Of a DNA stretch of 64,000 bases, positions 9,057 to 17,833 are shown in pieces. The position numbers and the translations under genes were made by a program. The notes beneath the pieces were generated by a model. It saw only the letters and a list, made by a program, of their open reading frames with translations. It ran no database searches and had not been told where the DNA came from. Source of the DNA: Chthonomonas sp. UBA2785 (GTDB taxonomy: Bacteria > Armatimonadota > Fimbriimonadia > Fimbriimonadales > Fimbriimonadaceae). Position 1 is the stretch's first letter, and every line of letters starts with the position of its first letter. The stretch lies in assembly GCA_002352215.1 (NCBI GenBank), contig DEIB01000052.1, positions 1,343-65,342 of the forward strand. Reading direction: 5' to 3'.

Positions 9057-10295
9057 ATGTCCGGGGACGCAGCCAGTTTTGATGCTTTTCGTCGGCGCCT
9101 GATCACGTCCTCGCGTCCGGTGGGTGGTCCCGCGCGCCAAGCGTGGTTCCAACAATTTATGGCGTTTGTTCGTGCCAACTTCGGGGGTGCGGATATGCGC
9201 ATCACCAAACCGGGAGTGGCCGAGCGCATGTTCGGGGCGGAAATCGCCTTTCCTTTCGAAGCTCGTGCCATCTTGGTCGAGCAAATCACCGCCGCGGGTG
9301 GCAAGTGGTCCGAATCCGTGACCAACGAAGTCAAGGCCGTCGAAACCTTTGTCTACGCTGACCGCCTGGACGCGGTGTGCGAATTTGCACTCGAAACCGA
9401 AGAGGGCTACGTGACGGGGCGGATCAAGTTCCGCAACGCGCCGTTCTCGCCGGAAGCCGATCAGGATCGTGGCGATGAGCGCGAAGAGCGCGAACCGCGA
9501 CCGAAGCCGGAAGCCCGCGAGGGTGAAGGCGAAGGCGAGGGCCGCGAAGATCGGGGTGACCGAGGCGATCGCGGCGACCGAGGTGGCTACGGCGACCGAC
9601 CGCGCCGGGACTACGGTGATCGTGGTGGAGACCGTGGCCGTGGTGGCTACGGCGACCGTCCGCCGCGCCGAGACTTTGGTGACCGCGACCGGGGTGGCTA
9701 CGGCGACCGTCCGCGACGCGACTTTGGCGATCGAGGTGGCTACGGCGACCGACCGCAACGCAGCTACGGTGATCGACCGAGCCGACCGTACGGCGACCGA
9801 CCGCCGCGCCGCGACTTCAATGACCGTGGCGGCGACCGGGGTGGCTTCGGTGGCCCGCGACGCGACTTCGGTGACCGAGGTGGAGACCGCGGTGGCTATG
9901 GTGATCGACCGCGCCGAGATTTTGGAGACCGTGGTGGCGACCGAGGCGGCTTTGGCGGCCCGCGCCGCGACTTTGGTGATCGAGGCGGCGACCGTGGTGG
10001 AGATCGCGGTGGCTACGGCGACCGACCGCGCCGCGATTTCGGAGACCGTGGTGGCGACCGAGGCGGCTTTGGTGACCGCCCGCGACGTGACTTCAACGAC
10101 CGAGGCGGTGACCGCGGTGGAGACCGCGGTGGAGATCGTGGCGGAGACCGACCGGGTGGCGATCGCCCGGGCAATGACCGACCGTTCTTCGACCGTCGTC
10201 CCGGTGGGGGGCGCCCGCCCTTCAAGGGAGGCCGACCGGGTGGATTCAACTCCGGCCGTCCGCCGTTCAAGAAGAAGTTCCGGGATAACGACTAA
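9057..10295 (+). CDS. Protein with Arg/Gly/Asp-rich low-complexity repeats
   Basis: A 412-residue protein of unrecognised family. Residues 1-135 look like a folded domain (begins MSGDAASFDAFRRRL; contains ANFGGADMRITKPG). Residues about 140-163 are Glu/Arg-rich (EREEREPRPKPEAREGEGEG). From about residue 164 to near the end the chain is imperfect repeats of RGGYGDRPRRDFGD and GGDRGG. The tail is basic (FKKKFRDND). RGG and RGD-type disordered tails are common in RNA-binding proteins, so nucleic-acid binding or condensate formation is plausible, not shown. The start ATG lies 24 bases after the GH13 stop. The 3' end overlaps the convergent tautomerase gene by four bases. Confidence 0.8.
   Translation: MSGDAASFDAFRRRLITSSRPVGGPARQAWFQQFMAFVRANFGGADMRITKPGVAERMFGAEIAFPFEARAILVEQITAAGGKWSESVTNEVKAVETFVYADRLDAVCEFALETEEGYVTGRIKFRNAPFSPEADQDRGDEREEREPRPKPEAREGEGEGEGREDRGDRGDRGDRGGYGDRPRRDYGDRGGDRGRGGYGDRPPRRDFGDRDRGGYGDRPRRDFGDRGGYGDRPQRSYGDRPSRPYGDRPPRRDFNDRGGDRGGFGGPRRDFGDRGGDRGGYGDRPRRDFGDRGGDRGGFGGPRRDFGDRGGDRGGDRGGYGDRPRRDFGDRGGDRGGFGDRPRRDFNDRGGDRGGDRGGDRGGDRPGGDRPGNDRPFFDRRPGGGRPPFKGGRPGGFNSGRPPFKKKFRDND
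9547..10230 (+). repeat. In-gene degenerate tandem repeat encoding RGG/GDR units
   Basis: Imperfect direct repeats of roughly 30-45 bases, such as GGTGGCTACGGCGACCG and its variants, run inside the 9057-10295 gene. Third-codon positions vary while the Arg, Gly, Asp, Tyr and Phe pattern is kept, so this is protein-level repetition rather than a CRISPR or non-coding array. Confidence 0.8.
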
Positions 10296-10633
10296 CTCTT
10301 CCGGTACGTCGAGGCATCCATCTCGCGTACCTCAACCGTGACGCCCACCCGGGCGTCAGGCCAAAGCGACCTCATGCAATCGTGCATGAGGTCGCTTATC
10401 TTTTGCCTGAGCTCTAAGGGACGACCGCTTAGCACCGCCACCTCAAGGTGCGCAAACTCGCCGGGATGCCCGACCCCGGTGGCATAGTCACCCACGACTT
10501 GGAGCGCGGCCTTTACCGCCTCCGGGCGTACCGTCTCCACCTCGCTAAACTTTGCCACGAGCTCCGCCAAGATCTCGGGCGGGGACTTCGGCATCCCCGC
10601 CCGGCCACTCAGCCTAAGCAGCAGGTGCGGCAT
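10292..10633 (-). CDS. 5-carboxymethyl-2-hydroxymuconate isomerase-like tautomerase
   Basis: A 113-residue protein beginning MPHLLLRLSG. The proline directly after the initiator Met is the catalytic base of the tautomerase superfamily. The C-terminal VEVREMDASTYRKS resembles CHMI family ends. CHMI isomerises an intermediate of homoprotocatechuate degradation, but no other gene of that pathway is in the window, so the substrate is uncertain. The start overlaps the end of the AI-2E-family gene by 20 bases, which implies co-transcription, and the stop overlaps the convergent 9057-10295 gene by four bases. Confidence 0.75.
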   Translation of the reverse strand: MPHLLLRLSGRAGMPKSPPEILAELVAKFSEVETVRPEAVKAALQVVGDYATGVGHPGEFAHLEVAVLSGRPLELRQKISDLMHDCMRSLWPDARVGVTVEVREMDASTYRKS

Positions 10634-11774
10634 TTTCCAGTTCGGCGCGGCGGTTGCGCATGATCTCGGCCACCGAGAGCAGCACGCTCAGGAACATCGG
10701 CCCGAGCATGACCCCAATCGGCCCGAAGAACAGCACCCCGGTGATGAGCGCAAAGAACAAGCCCACCGGCGGCATGCTGGCCTGGATAAAGTACGGCCGC
10801 AGGAGATTGTCGATATTGGAGAGAATCACCATGCCAAAAATCAGCATCGCAATCGCGCGCCCCGTGTCCCCTTGCAGAACGAGCGTGATCACCACCGGGA
10901 TGTAGACCGAGGGCGGCCCGAGCAGAGGGATACACGCCATCACAAAGGTCAACAAGCCAATGAGCACGGCCCCTTTGATGCCGATGATGCCGGCAAACAG
11001 CCCTGCCAGCAAACCCTGGATAAAGGCCACGGCCACAATCGCCTTGGCGACTTCTTTGATCGTCGTCACCAGCCGATCCAGAATTAGGTTGCCCTCCTCC
11101 CTCCGCACGGGAAGCAAATCCACCGCGGGCCCCCGCAGTTTGTGCCCATCCCGCAGGGCATAGAACAAGGCCACCAAGCTCATGAGCGTGATGACAATGA
11201 TAAACACCAGCTTGCCCAGGAACTCCGCCACCGGGCGCGCCGAGTTCTGCACTAGCCGAGTGGCGTTCTCGTCAATCACCGCCGCGAGGTCAAGGTCCTT
11301 GAAGCCTAAGGTGTTCAAAGTCGGCTGAAGCCGCTTTTGCGCCTCGTGGGCCAGGTTTTCCAGCGTCGTGCCCCGCGGTTCAGCTTCGGCATTGATTTCG
11401 GCCACCAGTTGCCGGGCTTCGGCCACGGCGATGATGCCTGCCGTGGAGAGCGGTCCCAAGACCACGAAAATCAGCCCCAGCACCGTGAAGAGCGGCCCCA
11501 GCGTGTTGCCAATCCCTTCTAGCGGGCGACGGCCCCACTTGATGGCCTTGTCATTCGGGTCGCGAGATGGGGCAATGATTGAAATCTGCTTCCGGTTGAA
11601 GTACGCCGCAATTCGCTGTGACGTCGGATAGAGCAGGACGCCCAGAATGGCCGGCCACAAAATCGCCTGAATGAAGGGGCCATAAACGAACCCGGCTAGT
11701 ACGAGGAGCGCCAGCAGGATGACCCAGAACCAGGGGCGGAACGCCGATGATTGATCAGGGGCGGGGGACTTCAT
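10614..11774 (-). CDS. AI-2E family transporter-like membrane protein
   Basis: A 386-residue integral membrane protein. Two helices open the protein (FWVILLALLVLAGFVYGPF and the following AILWPAILGVLLYP), then a third near residue 95. A long soluble segment (about 120-190) is followed by a cluster of C-terminal helices (IIVITLMSLVALFYAL, AVLIGLLTFVMACIPLLG, MPPVGLFFALITGVLFFGP). This layout matches the PF01594 family (TqsA/PerM/YdiK type), whose members export small molecules or ions; substrates are mostly unknown. The start overlaps the cca stop as ATGA, and the 3' end overlaps the tautomerase gene. No autoinducer genes are nearby, so quorum sensing should not be inferred. Confidence 0.88.
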   Translation of the reverse strand: MKSPAPDQSSAFRPWFWVILLALLVLAGFVYGPFIQAILWPAILGVLLYPTSQRIAAYFNRKQISIIAPSRDPNDKAIKWGRRPLEGIGNTLGPLFTVLGLIFVVLGPLSTAGIIAVAEARQLVAEINAEAEPRGTTLENLAHEAQKRLQPTLNTLGFKDLDLAAVIDENATRLVQNSARPVAEFLGKLVFIIVITLMSLVALFYALRDGHKLRGPAVDLLPVRREEGNLILDRLVTTIKEVAKAIVAVAFIQGLLAGLFAGIIGIKGAVLIGLLTFVMACIPLLGPPSVYIPVVITLVLQGDTGRAIAMLIFGMVILSNIDNLLRPYFIQASMPPVGLFFALITGVLFFGPIGVMLGPMFLSVLLSVAEIMRNRRAELENAAPAA

Positions 11775-13168
11775 ACCGTTCTTTCACCTAACGAGACCCG
11801 CGCAAACTCGGTTGCATTGGCCCGTAGTTCTTCCAGCATAGCGGTTGCCGCCGCTTCGTCGCCCGGTTCTATCTTCCCTTCCACCACTAAATCGCTCAAC
11901 CACTGCTTAAGATGGCCCACCGCCGGGCCCGGCTCCACCCCGCACAGGGCAATGATCTGCTCGCCGGTGAGGGGCGATTCATAGGGGTTCTTGGCTTCCA
12001 CCGGGGGTGGCAACGTGGCCAGCACCGCCCGCACATTGTCCGAATAGAACGTGCGCACACCCGCTTTCAGCGCACCGGCATCCGCGTCGCACAGGCGTAG
12101 CAAGGGTTCCAAGTTGTCGCCCAGGTCGCGCACCAGGCGCCGGGCGGCCGCCGGGGACACCTTCGGCATACCCATAAATCGCATGTGGTGGCGGATGAGC
12201 GCACTGACCTGCAACGCCTCACGGTGTGGAAACCTGAGCCGCGAGAGGATGGTCATGGCCATGCGCGCCCCTTCCATCTCGTGGCCGTAGAACGTGATCC
12301 GCCCATCCGGCTTGCTGCCCTTGGTGGCGGGCTTGGCGATATCGTGCAGAAGCGCCGCCCACCGCACCGCCGCCTCATCCCCGGCCGTGTTGTCCAGCGC
12401 GGCCAGCGAGTGATGCCATACATCCAAGTGGTGATAGTCGCCTTGTTCGCAGCCTTGCAGGGGCAAGAGTTCCGGCAAGAATTCCGCTAGCAAGCCGAGG
12501 TCGCTCAGGTCCTGCCAGGCGCGGCTCGCCTTCGGGTTGCGCATCATCTTCACCAGTTCATCGCGGATGCGCTCCTGGCTGATGATGCTCAGCCGACTGG
12601 CTTCGGCCTTGATCGCCTCGGCGAGCCCCTCTGCGTAGTGAAATTCCAACTGCCACCGGAAACGCACGGCCCGTAGCATCCGCAGCGGGTCCTCTCGGAA
12701 GGTATGCACCGGGTCCAGCGGGGTGCGTAGGATGCCCGCCGCCAGGTCGTCCCGCGCCACGCCGAGCGGGTCCAGCACCTCACCCGTGTAAATATCTTGC
12801 AACAACGTGTTGATCGTGAAGTCGCGGCGCTGGGCGTCTTCCAGGATCGTTGCGGGCTCCACCTGCGGCTTGCGACTGTCGCCCCGGTAGCTCTCTCGCC
12901 GGGCCGTTACGAGCTCAATCTGCGCCCCCGCCACCTGCACCATGGCCGTGCCGAACCGCTCGTACGTCACCGGCGGGATGTCGCTCACGCCGATATCAAA
13001 CAGATGCCGCGCGAGGGTCGGGGCGTCCTTCGTCGTCACGAGGTCGAGGTCCGCGCTCTCGCCCTTGCCCAGCAGGGCATCCCGCACCCCGCCGCCCACC
13101 AGAAAGAGGTGCCCCTGGAAATCAGGTACCGCTTGGGCGATGATTTGCGCCGGTCGCGGGATCTGCAT
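11771..13168 (-). CDS. cca: CCA tRNA nucleotidyltransferase
   Basis: A 465-residue class II tRNA nucleotidyltransferase that adds or repairs the 3' CCA end of tRNAs. The head has FLVGGGVRDALLG and the metal-binding pair in ESADLDLVTT. RRDFTINTL and DPLRMLRAVRF are the conserved neck motifs. A C-terminal HD domain shows LLHDIAKP. It opens a minus-strand unit (cca, AI-2E-like, tautomerase) with overlapping starts and stops. The ATG at 13168 begins directly before the conserved N-terminus. A tRNA gene lies 116 bases away on the other strand, probably by coincidence. Confidence 0.93.
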   Translation of the reverse strand: MQIPRPAQIIAQAVPDFQGHLFLVGGGVRDALLGKGESADLDLVTTKDAPTLARHLFDIGVSDIPPVTYERFGTAMVQVAGAQIELVTARRESYRGDSRKPQVEPATILEDAQRRDFTINTLLQDIYTGEVLDPLGVARDDLAAGILRTPLDPVHTFREDPLRMLRAVRFRWQLEFHYAEGLAEAIKAEASRLSIISQERIRDELVKMMRNPKASRAWQDLSDLGLLAEFLPELLPLQGCEQGDYHHLDVWHHSLAALDNTAGDEAAVRWAALLHDIAKPATKGSKPDGRITFYGHEMEGARMAMTILSRLRFPHREALQVSALIRHHMRFMGMPKVSPAAARRLVRDLGDNLEPLLRLCDADAGALKAGVRTFYSDNVRAVLATLPPPVEAKNPYESPLTGEQIIALCGVEPGPAVGHLKQWLSDLVVEGKIEPGDEAAATAMLEELRANATEFARVSLGERTV

Positions 13169-13284
13169 CGCCCTATTGTAATCCCCTATCGCTCCCCGCC
13201 AGGGTGCGCTGGCCTTAGGTCTGCTTGACCGATGCCCAGGGCGTGGGGTTTAATTGTCATTCCAGTGGCTTCGGCCATCCGAGT

Positions 13285-13360
13285 GGGGGATTAGCTCAGC
13301 TGGGAGAGCGCCTGCATGGCATGCAGGAGGTCAGGGGTTCGAGCCCCCTATCCTCCACCA
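13285..13360 (+). tRNA. tRNA-Ala (anticodon GGC)
   Basis: A full 76-base cloverleaf: acceptor GGGGGAT paired with ATCCTCC (one G-U), D arm GCTC/GAGC, anticodon stem CCTGC/GCAGG with loop ATGGCAT giving anticodon GGC, T arm AGGGG-TTCGAGC-CCCCT, discriminator A and an encoded CCA. It reads alanine codons GCC and GCU. Reading frames across this segment are artefacts. Confidence 0.97.
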
Positions 13361-13457
13361 CTCTTTTCTCGACCGATTCGCAGACGCCCGCTTGCGCGTG
13401 GCCGTCCTCATTTTGAAGCCCTCCCCAGGCCCCCGCGCGTGTAAACTCGCGCCGCCC

Positions 13458-14396
13458 ATGGAGACATCCCAACGGGACGAACAGTTCTACCGATCCATGG
13501 TCCGCATGCGGGCCGTGGAGACGGAGTTGCTCGCCCTCTCGTCCGCTGGCCAACTGCGCGGCTCACTGCACCTCGCCCAAGGGCAAGAAGCTCTCCCTGC
13601 TGGGGCTGGCGCCGCCTTGCGCAAGGATGACTACGTCACCGCCACATACCGCGGCCACGGATACGTGCTGGCCAAGGGCGGTCCGCTCCTCCCCATCATC
13701 GCCGAAATCCTGGGCAAAGCCGCCGGGCTGGGCGGGGGCAAAGGCGGCAAGATGCACCTCTTTGACCTCGAATACGGCATCCTGGGCACCAATGGCATCG
13801 TGGGGGCCGCCGTGGGCACGGCCGCCGGCGCCGCCTGGGCCGCGCAACTGCAGAAGACCGACCGGGTTGCGCTGACCGTCTGCGGCGATGGCGCACTGAA
13901 CCAGGGCCACGTCTCCGAATGCATGAACATGGCCGTGCTCTATCAGCTTCCGCTCATCATCCTGTGCGAGAACAACCTCTATTCTGAAATGACGCCCCTT
14001 TCCCGCAGTCACGGTGATGTGAATCTCGCGGGCCGCGCCGCCGGGTTCGGGCTGAACACCGCCCAGGTCGACGGCAACGACCCGGAAGCGGTCTACCAAG
14101 TGATGAGCGAGGCCGTGAACCGCGCCCGCACGGGCGGCGGACCCACCTTCATCGAAGCCGCCACCTATCGCACCATCGGCCACTACCAGGCCGATTCGGG
14201 CATTGGCTACCGCACCGCCGAAGAGGTGGAAGCCTGGCGTGCCAAATCCCCGCTCGACCGCTGGGCCGCCAAGCTGGGCAAACGCGCCCCGGCTATTGCC
14301 GCCGAAGAGCAAGCCGCGGTCCGCGCGGTCTTTGAAGAAGCCTTGGCCCTCCCCGGCCCCGACCCGCTGGCCGCCGGCACGCAGGTGTTCGCATGA
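13458..14396 (+). CDS. Thiamine-diphosphate dehydrogenase E1 alpha subunit (pyruvate/acetoin type)
   Basis: A 312-residue E1 alpha subunit, expected to pair with the next gene as an alpha2-beta2 2-oxo acid or acetoin dehydrogenase. The ThDP motif runs from GDGALNQGHVSE (143-154) to ENN (171-173). GKGGKMHLFD and GILGTNGIVGA are typical of the family. I start at the ATG at 13458; longer forms would run back through the tRNA gene. It is the first gene of a plus-strand operon with 4-8-base overlaps. No E2 or E3 gene follows, so it may use the genome's main E2/E3 or a different acceptor. Pyruvate versus acetoin cannot be decided. Confidence 0.9.
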   Translation: METSQRDEQFYRSMVRMRAVETELLALSSAGQLRGSLHLAQGQEALPAGAGAALRKDDYVTATYRGHGYVLAKGGPLLPIIAEILGKAAGLGGGKGGKMHLFDLEYGILGTNGIVGAAVGTAAGAAWAAQLQKTDRVALTVCGDGALNQGHVSECMNMAVLYQLPLIILCENNLYSEMTPLSRSHGDVNLAGRAAGFGLNTAQVDGNDPEAVYQVMSEAVNRARTGGGPTFIEAATYRTIGHYQADSGIGYRTAEEVEAWRAKSPLDRWAAKLGKRAPAIAAEEQAAVRAVFEEALALPGPDPLAAGTQVFA

Positions 14397-15370
14397 GCCA
14401 GATGTCCGTGGTGGAAGCCACCAACGCCGCCCTTCGCCAAGAACTGGCCCGCGACCCCAAGGTCTTCGTCTACGGCGAGGACGTCGCCCACTACGGCGGC
14501 ATGTTCCGCGTCACCGATGGCCTTCTCCGCGACTTTGGTGCCGACCGCGTCATTGACACCCCGATCTCCGAGTCCGGCTTCCTCGGCATGGGCCTCGGGG
14601 CCGCCATGGCGGGCATGCGCCCGGTGGCGGAACTGATGTTCATTGATTTCAGCCTAGTGGCGATGGACCAACTGCTGAACAACATCGCCAAGACTCACTA
14701 CATGAGCGGGGGCAGCGTGCCTGTGCCGCTCACTATCATCACCCAGGGCGGGGGCTATCGCGGCGCGGCCGCCCAGCACAGCCAGATGCTGGAAGCCTTG
14801 CTCCTGCACCTGCCGGGGCTCAAGGTGGTGCTGCCCTCCAATGCCGCCGATGCCAAGGGGCTGCTGGCCGCCGCCATCCGCGACGACAACCCGGTGGTGT
14901 TCATCAATCACAAGCAGCTCTTCGGGGCCAAGAGCGAGGTCCCCGACGGCGAACATGTCGTCCCGCTCGGGCAAGCGCGCACGATGCGCGAAGGGACGGA
15001 CGTGACCCTCTTCACCTACTCCTACTTGGTGGGGATGGGCATGCAAGCGGCCGAGGAAGCCGCTACCCAAGGAGTTTCGGTGGAAGTCGTTGACCTCCGC
15101 ACTCTCAACCCGCTCGACTGGGAAACCATCGCGGCAAGCGTGACCAAAACCCACCGCGTGGTCATTGCGCACGAAGCGCACCTGCGCTGCGGCGTGGGCG
15201 TGGACCTCTCGCACCAGATTCAATCGCGTCTGTTCGATGAACTCGATGCCCCAATTCAGGTGGTGGCGGCTCTGGATGCCCCCATCCCCTTCGCGAAGGA
15301 GTTGGAAGACGTGGTGCTCCCCTCCCCCGCCCGCCTGCTAGAGGCTTGCCTCGGGGCCGTGCATGGGTGA
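14393..15370 (+). CDS. Thiamine-diphosphate dehydrogenase E1 beta subunit
   Basis: A 325-residue transketolase-like beta subunit. VFVYGEDVAHYGGMF near residue 23 and VIDTPISESGFLGMGLGAAM are the classic E1 beta segments, and the C-terminal transketolase domain (DLRTLNPLDWETI) is intact. The ATG overlaps the alpha-subunit stop as ATGA, consistent with equimolar synthesis. Family knowledge: the beta subunit supplies part of the ThDP site and the docking surface for E2. Confidence 0.92.
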   Translation: MSQMSVVEATNAALRQELARDPKVFVYGEDVAHYGGMFRVTDGLLRDFGADRVIDTPISESGFLGMGLGAAMAGMRPVAELMFIDFSLVAMDQLLNNIAKTHYMSGGSVPVPLTIITQGGGYRGAAAQHSQMLEALLLHLPGLKVVLPSNAADAKGLLAAAIRDDNPVVFINHKQLFGAKSEVPDGEHVVPLGQARTMREGTDVTLFTYSYLVGMGMQAAEEAATQGVSVEVVDLRTLNPLDWETIAASVTKTHRVVIAHEAHLRCGVGVDLSHQIQSRLFDELDAPIQVVAALDAPIPFAKELEDVVLPSPARLLEACLGAVHG

Positions 15371-16091
15371 GTTCGCCGGGAAGACCGTGCTGGTCACGGG
15401 GGCCGCGCAAGGCATCGGCCAGGCCATCGCGGAGGCGTTCCGGGCGGAAGGGGCCACGGTTCTCGGATTAGATCGCCAGGCCGGAGCCACCGAGATCACC
15501 TTCGACCTAAGTGAGGTTTCGGGCATCCATGCGCTCATTGACGGCCTCGAAACCTGCCCCGACGTGCTCGTCAATGCGGCGGGTATCTGCCACACCCGGC
15601 GGATGCTGGATATCGATCTCCCTTCCTTCGAGCAAACCTTCCGCATCAATGTCACGGCGGCTTTTGCCCTCATGCAGGCCACCGCCGCCCGGCTGATCCG
15701 CGAGGGGCGCACCGGCTGCGTCATCAACATTGCTTCCAATTCGGGTTTCGTCCCCAAGCTGGAACAGGCCGACTACGGCGCCAGCAAGGCGGCCTTGGTG
15801 TCGCTCACGCGCTCGGCGGCACTGTCCCTCGGCCCGAGTGGCATCCGCGTCAATGCCATCGCCCCCGGCATCATTGATACGCCGCTTACACAGTCCATCG
15901 CTGTGCAGCGTGGCGAGGTGCGGGGCGTAGCGCCGGAAGAAACTCTGCGCCCGGTGATTGCCAACCTTCCCCTTGGCCGCATGGGCCAACCCGAGGAAAT
16001 CGCGCAGATGGCGGTGTTCCTGGCCTCCGCCCGCGCGGCCTACATCACGGGGCAAACGATTTTGGTCGATGGCGGCCAATGGATGAGATAA
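15363..16091 (+). CDS. Short-chain dehydrogenase/reductase
   Basis: A 242-residue classical SDR. The NAD(P) motif is VTGAAQGIGQA (residues 11-21). The catalytic pair is Tyr138 and Lys142 in DYGASKAA, with serine in ASNSGFV about 15 residues before. The C-terminal ITGQTILVDGGQW is standard. The sequence resembles sugar/polyol or 2,3-dihydro-2,3-dihydroxybenzoate-type dehydrogenases, but the substrate is not readable. The ATG overlaps the E1 beta stop by eight bases. Its place before a MocA-type oxidoreductase and a sugar importer suggests oxidation of an imported sugar or polyol. Confidence 0.88.
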   Translation: MGEFAGKTVLVTGAAQGIGQAIAEAFRAEGATVLGLDRQAGATEITFDLSEVSGIHALIDGLETCPDVLVNAAGICHTRRMLDIDLPSFEQTFRINVTAAFALMQATAARLIREGRTGCVINIASNSGFVPKLEQADYGASKAALVSLTRSAALSLGPSGIRVNAIAPGIIDTPLTQSIAVQRGEVRGVAPEETLRPVIANLPLGRMGQPEEIAQMAVFLASARAAYITGQTILVDGGQWMR

Positions 16092-16097
16092 ACGATC

Positions 16098-16607
16098 ATG
16101 GGATTTAACGGCGTTTGGCATGCGAGCTTCACGGTCAAGAACCTGGAAGCCAGCCTCGAGTTCTACTGCGGCCTTTTGGGGCTGGAGCTTTACCATCAGC
16201 AGGTGCAGCACAACGAGTACACGGCCAAGCTCGTGGGCTACCCCGACGCGCACCTTAAGGTGGCGATGCTGCGCATCCCCAATGCCTTTGTGGGGCCAAG
16301 CGGCCACCACCTGGAGCTGGTGGAGTACGTGCATCCGGCGGGCGAACCCACCGATGTCTCGACCAACCGCCCCGGCGCCCCGCACCTGGCGTTCATCACC
16401 GATGACATCCACGCCGATTACGCGCGCCTCGCGGCGGCGGGGGTGCGGTTCAAGGCGCCCGCCCCGGTGGCGATTGAGCAGGGCGTGAACCAAGGCGGCT
16501 TCACCGTCTACTTCCTGGACCCTGACGACATCACGCTGGAAATGCTTCAGCCGCCCGCTGGCCGACCTTGGGGCAGCCTGAACGGGGTGGAAGTCCACCG
16601 ACCATGA
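16098..16607 (+). CDS. VOC/glyoxalase superfamily metalloprotein
   Basis: A 169-residue vicinal-oxygen-chelate protein with two beta-alpha-beta-beta-beta modules. Likely metal ligands are His8 (GVWHASF), a glutamate in HHLELVEY (73 or 76), His96 (PGAPHLAF) and Glu148 (DDITLEM). The family includes glyoxalase I, ring-cleaving dioxygenases and sugar-adduct enzymes; nothing here picks one. It is six bases after the SDR stop and its own stop overlaps the next start as ATGA, so it belongs to the operon. Confidence 0.82.
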   Translation: MGFNGVWHASFTVKNLEASLEFYCGLLGLELYHQQVQHNEYTAKLVGYPDAHLKVAMLRIPNAFVGPSGHHLELVEYVHPAGEPTDVSTNRPGAPHLAFITDDIHADYARLAAAGVRFKAPAPVAIEQGVNQGGFTVYFLDPDDITLEMLQPPAGRPWGSLNGVEVHRP

Positions 16608-17833
16608 TCGAGCTGGTCCTGACCACCCGCGAACAGGACACGTTCGAAGCGGCCCTGGCCTGGCAGATAGAGGAGTTCCAGCGGCAACGCCCGGATGTGC
16701 GCATTACCGTCCAGCCCCGCCCGATTCACGACCACTACGTCGCGATGGTGGAACAGGGCGGAGCCGCCGATGTGGACCTCTTCTTGTGCTGCACCGACTG
16801 GCTGCCCGACGCCGCCGCCCAAGGCCTCCTCACCCCTCTGGACGAGCTTTTCGCCGCCGCGCCACTACCCGATTGGCCGGACGCCTGGCACCCCGCGATG
16901 CAGAAACTGGTGGTCCAGCAAGGCCAGTGGGTGGGGCTGCCGTGGCACGACGGGCCGGAGGTCTTCATGGTGCGCACCGACCTTTTCGAAGACGCCCAAG
17001 AGCAAGCCGCCTTCGCCGCGCAGTACGGCCGGCCTTTGCGGGTACCCGCCACCTGGAGCGAGTTTGTGGAGGTGGCGAAATTCTTCACGCGGCCCGAACA
17101 AGGCCAGTGGGGCGCGGTGTGCGCGGGGCTCACCGACGGGCACAACAACGTTTACGACTTCCTGATTCAGCTATGGAGCCGCGGCGGCACCCTACTGGAT
17201 GACCAACTCCGCCCCCAATTCCACGACGAGATCGGCGTGGAAGCCCTCACCTTTCTCTACGACCTCTTCCACCGTCACCGCGTGATTGCCCCCGAGTGCC
17301 TGGGGATGGGCAGCGTGGAATCGGGCGATTTCTACGCCCAGGGCCACGCCGCGATGATGTGGAACTGGTGCGGGTTTGCTGCCGTGTGCGAGTTGCCGGA
17401 GCTCAGCCGGATTGTCGGCCGGAACCGCTGCACTCGGCTCCCTGCCGGTGACGGCCCCGCCGGGCGCTCGGTGTCGCTCAACATCTACTGGGCGCTTACC
17501 GCTGGACGCAACGGCCGCCACCCCGAGGTGGTGCGTGACTTTTTGGCGCACGTCTCCCGCCCCACCTGCGACAAGGTGACCTCGATGGTGGGGGCCAACG
17601 GGACGCGGCTGAGCACCTGGCGCGACCCCGACGTGCAGCAGAAGTATCCGCACTACGCGATCATCGAGGACGTCCACAGCCAAACGCTCACCCTCCCGGC
17701 CATCCCCGCCTATACGGCCATTAACGAGGCGATTTCCCGGGCCGTACACCGGGTGGTGCATGAGCATCAGCCCGTGGCTCCCAGCCTGGCGCGGGCCGCT
17801 CAGGAAACCACGGAGATATTGGCCACGTCATGA
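16604..17833 (+). CDS. Family 1 solute-binding-protein-like protein without a signal peptide
   Basis: A 409-residue protein with the family 1 (MalE-type) sugar-binding-protein fold: FEAALAWQIEEFQRQRPDV at the start, ADVDLFLCCTDW, and aromatic-rich ligand segments such as MMWNWCGFAAV. It begins at the ATG overlapping the VOC stop, and beta-strand 1 (IELVLTT) starts at residue 2, so no export signal is seen. No family 1 permease lies in this operon, where the importer is CUT2 type. It may act in the cytoplasm as a ligand sensor or a repurposed enzyme, or it may have lost its leader. The next start overlaps its stop by four bases. Confidence 0.8.
   Translation: MIELVLTTREQDTFEAALAWQIEEFQRQRPDVRITVQPRPIHDHYVAMVEQGGAADVDLFLCCTDWLPDAAAQGLLTPLDELFAAAPLPDWPDAWHPAMQKLVVQQGQWVGLPWHDGPEVFMVRTDLFEDAQEQAAFAAQYGRPLRVPATWSEFVEVAKFFTRPEQGQWGAVCAGLTDGHNNVYDFLIQLWSRGGTLLDDQLRPQFHDEIGVEALTFLYDLFHRHRVIAPECLGMGSVESGDFYAQGHAAMMWNWCGFAAVCELPELSRIVGRNRCTRLPAGDGPAGRSVSLNIYWALTAGRNGRHPEVVRDFLAHVSRPTCDKVTSMVGANGTRLSTWRDPDVQQKYPHYAIIEDVHSQTLTLPAIPAYTAINEAISRAVHRVVHEHQPVAPSLARAAQETTEILATS

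Noticed and set aside
9030..9758. Long minus-strand reading frame rich in Val, Ala and Thr opposite the repeat gene
   Set aside because: It is the low-complexity shadow of the RGG/GDR repeats; no domain, no ribosome site, and it covers the start of the plus-strand gene.
9547..10230. Repetitive array resembling a CRISPR or minisatellite
   Set aside because: Repeats are in frame, with variation at third codon positions; no uniform repeats with unique spacers.
10614..11774. Quorum-sensing (AI-2) function for the AI-2E-family protein
   Set aside because: The family name is historical; no luxS or lsr-type gene is present in the window.
13225..13553. Reading frames on both strands across the alanine tRNA
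   Set aside because: Translations such as SAGRAPAWHAGGQGFEP are a well-known false-protein pattern from tRNA sequence.
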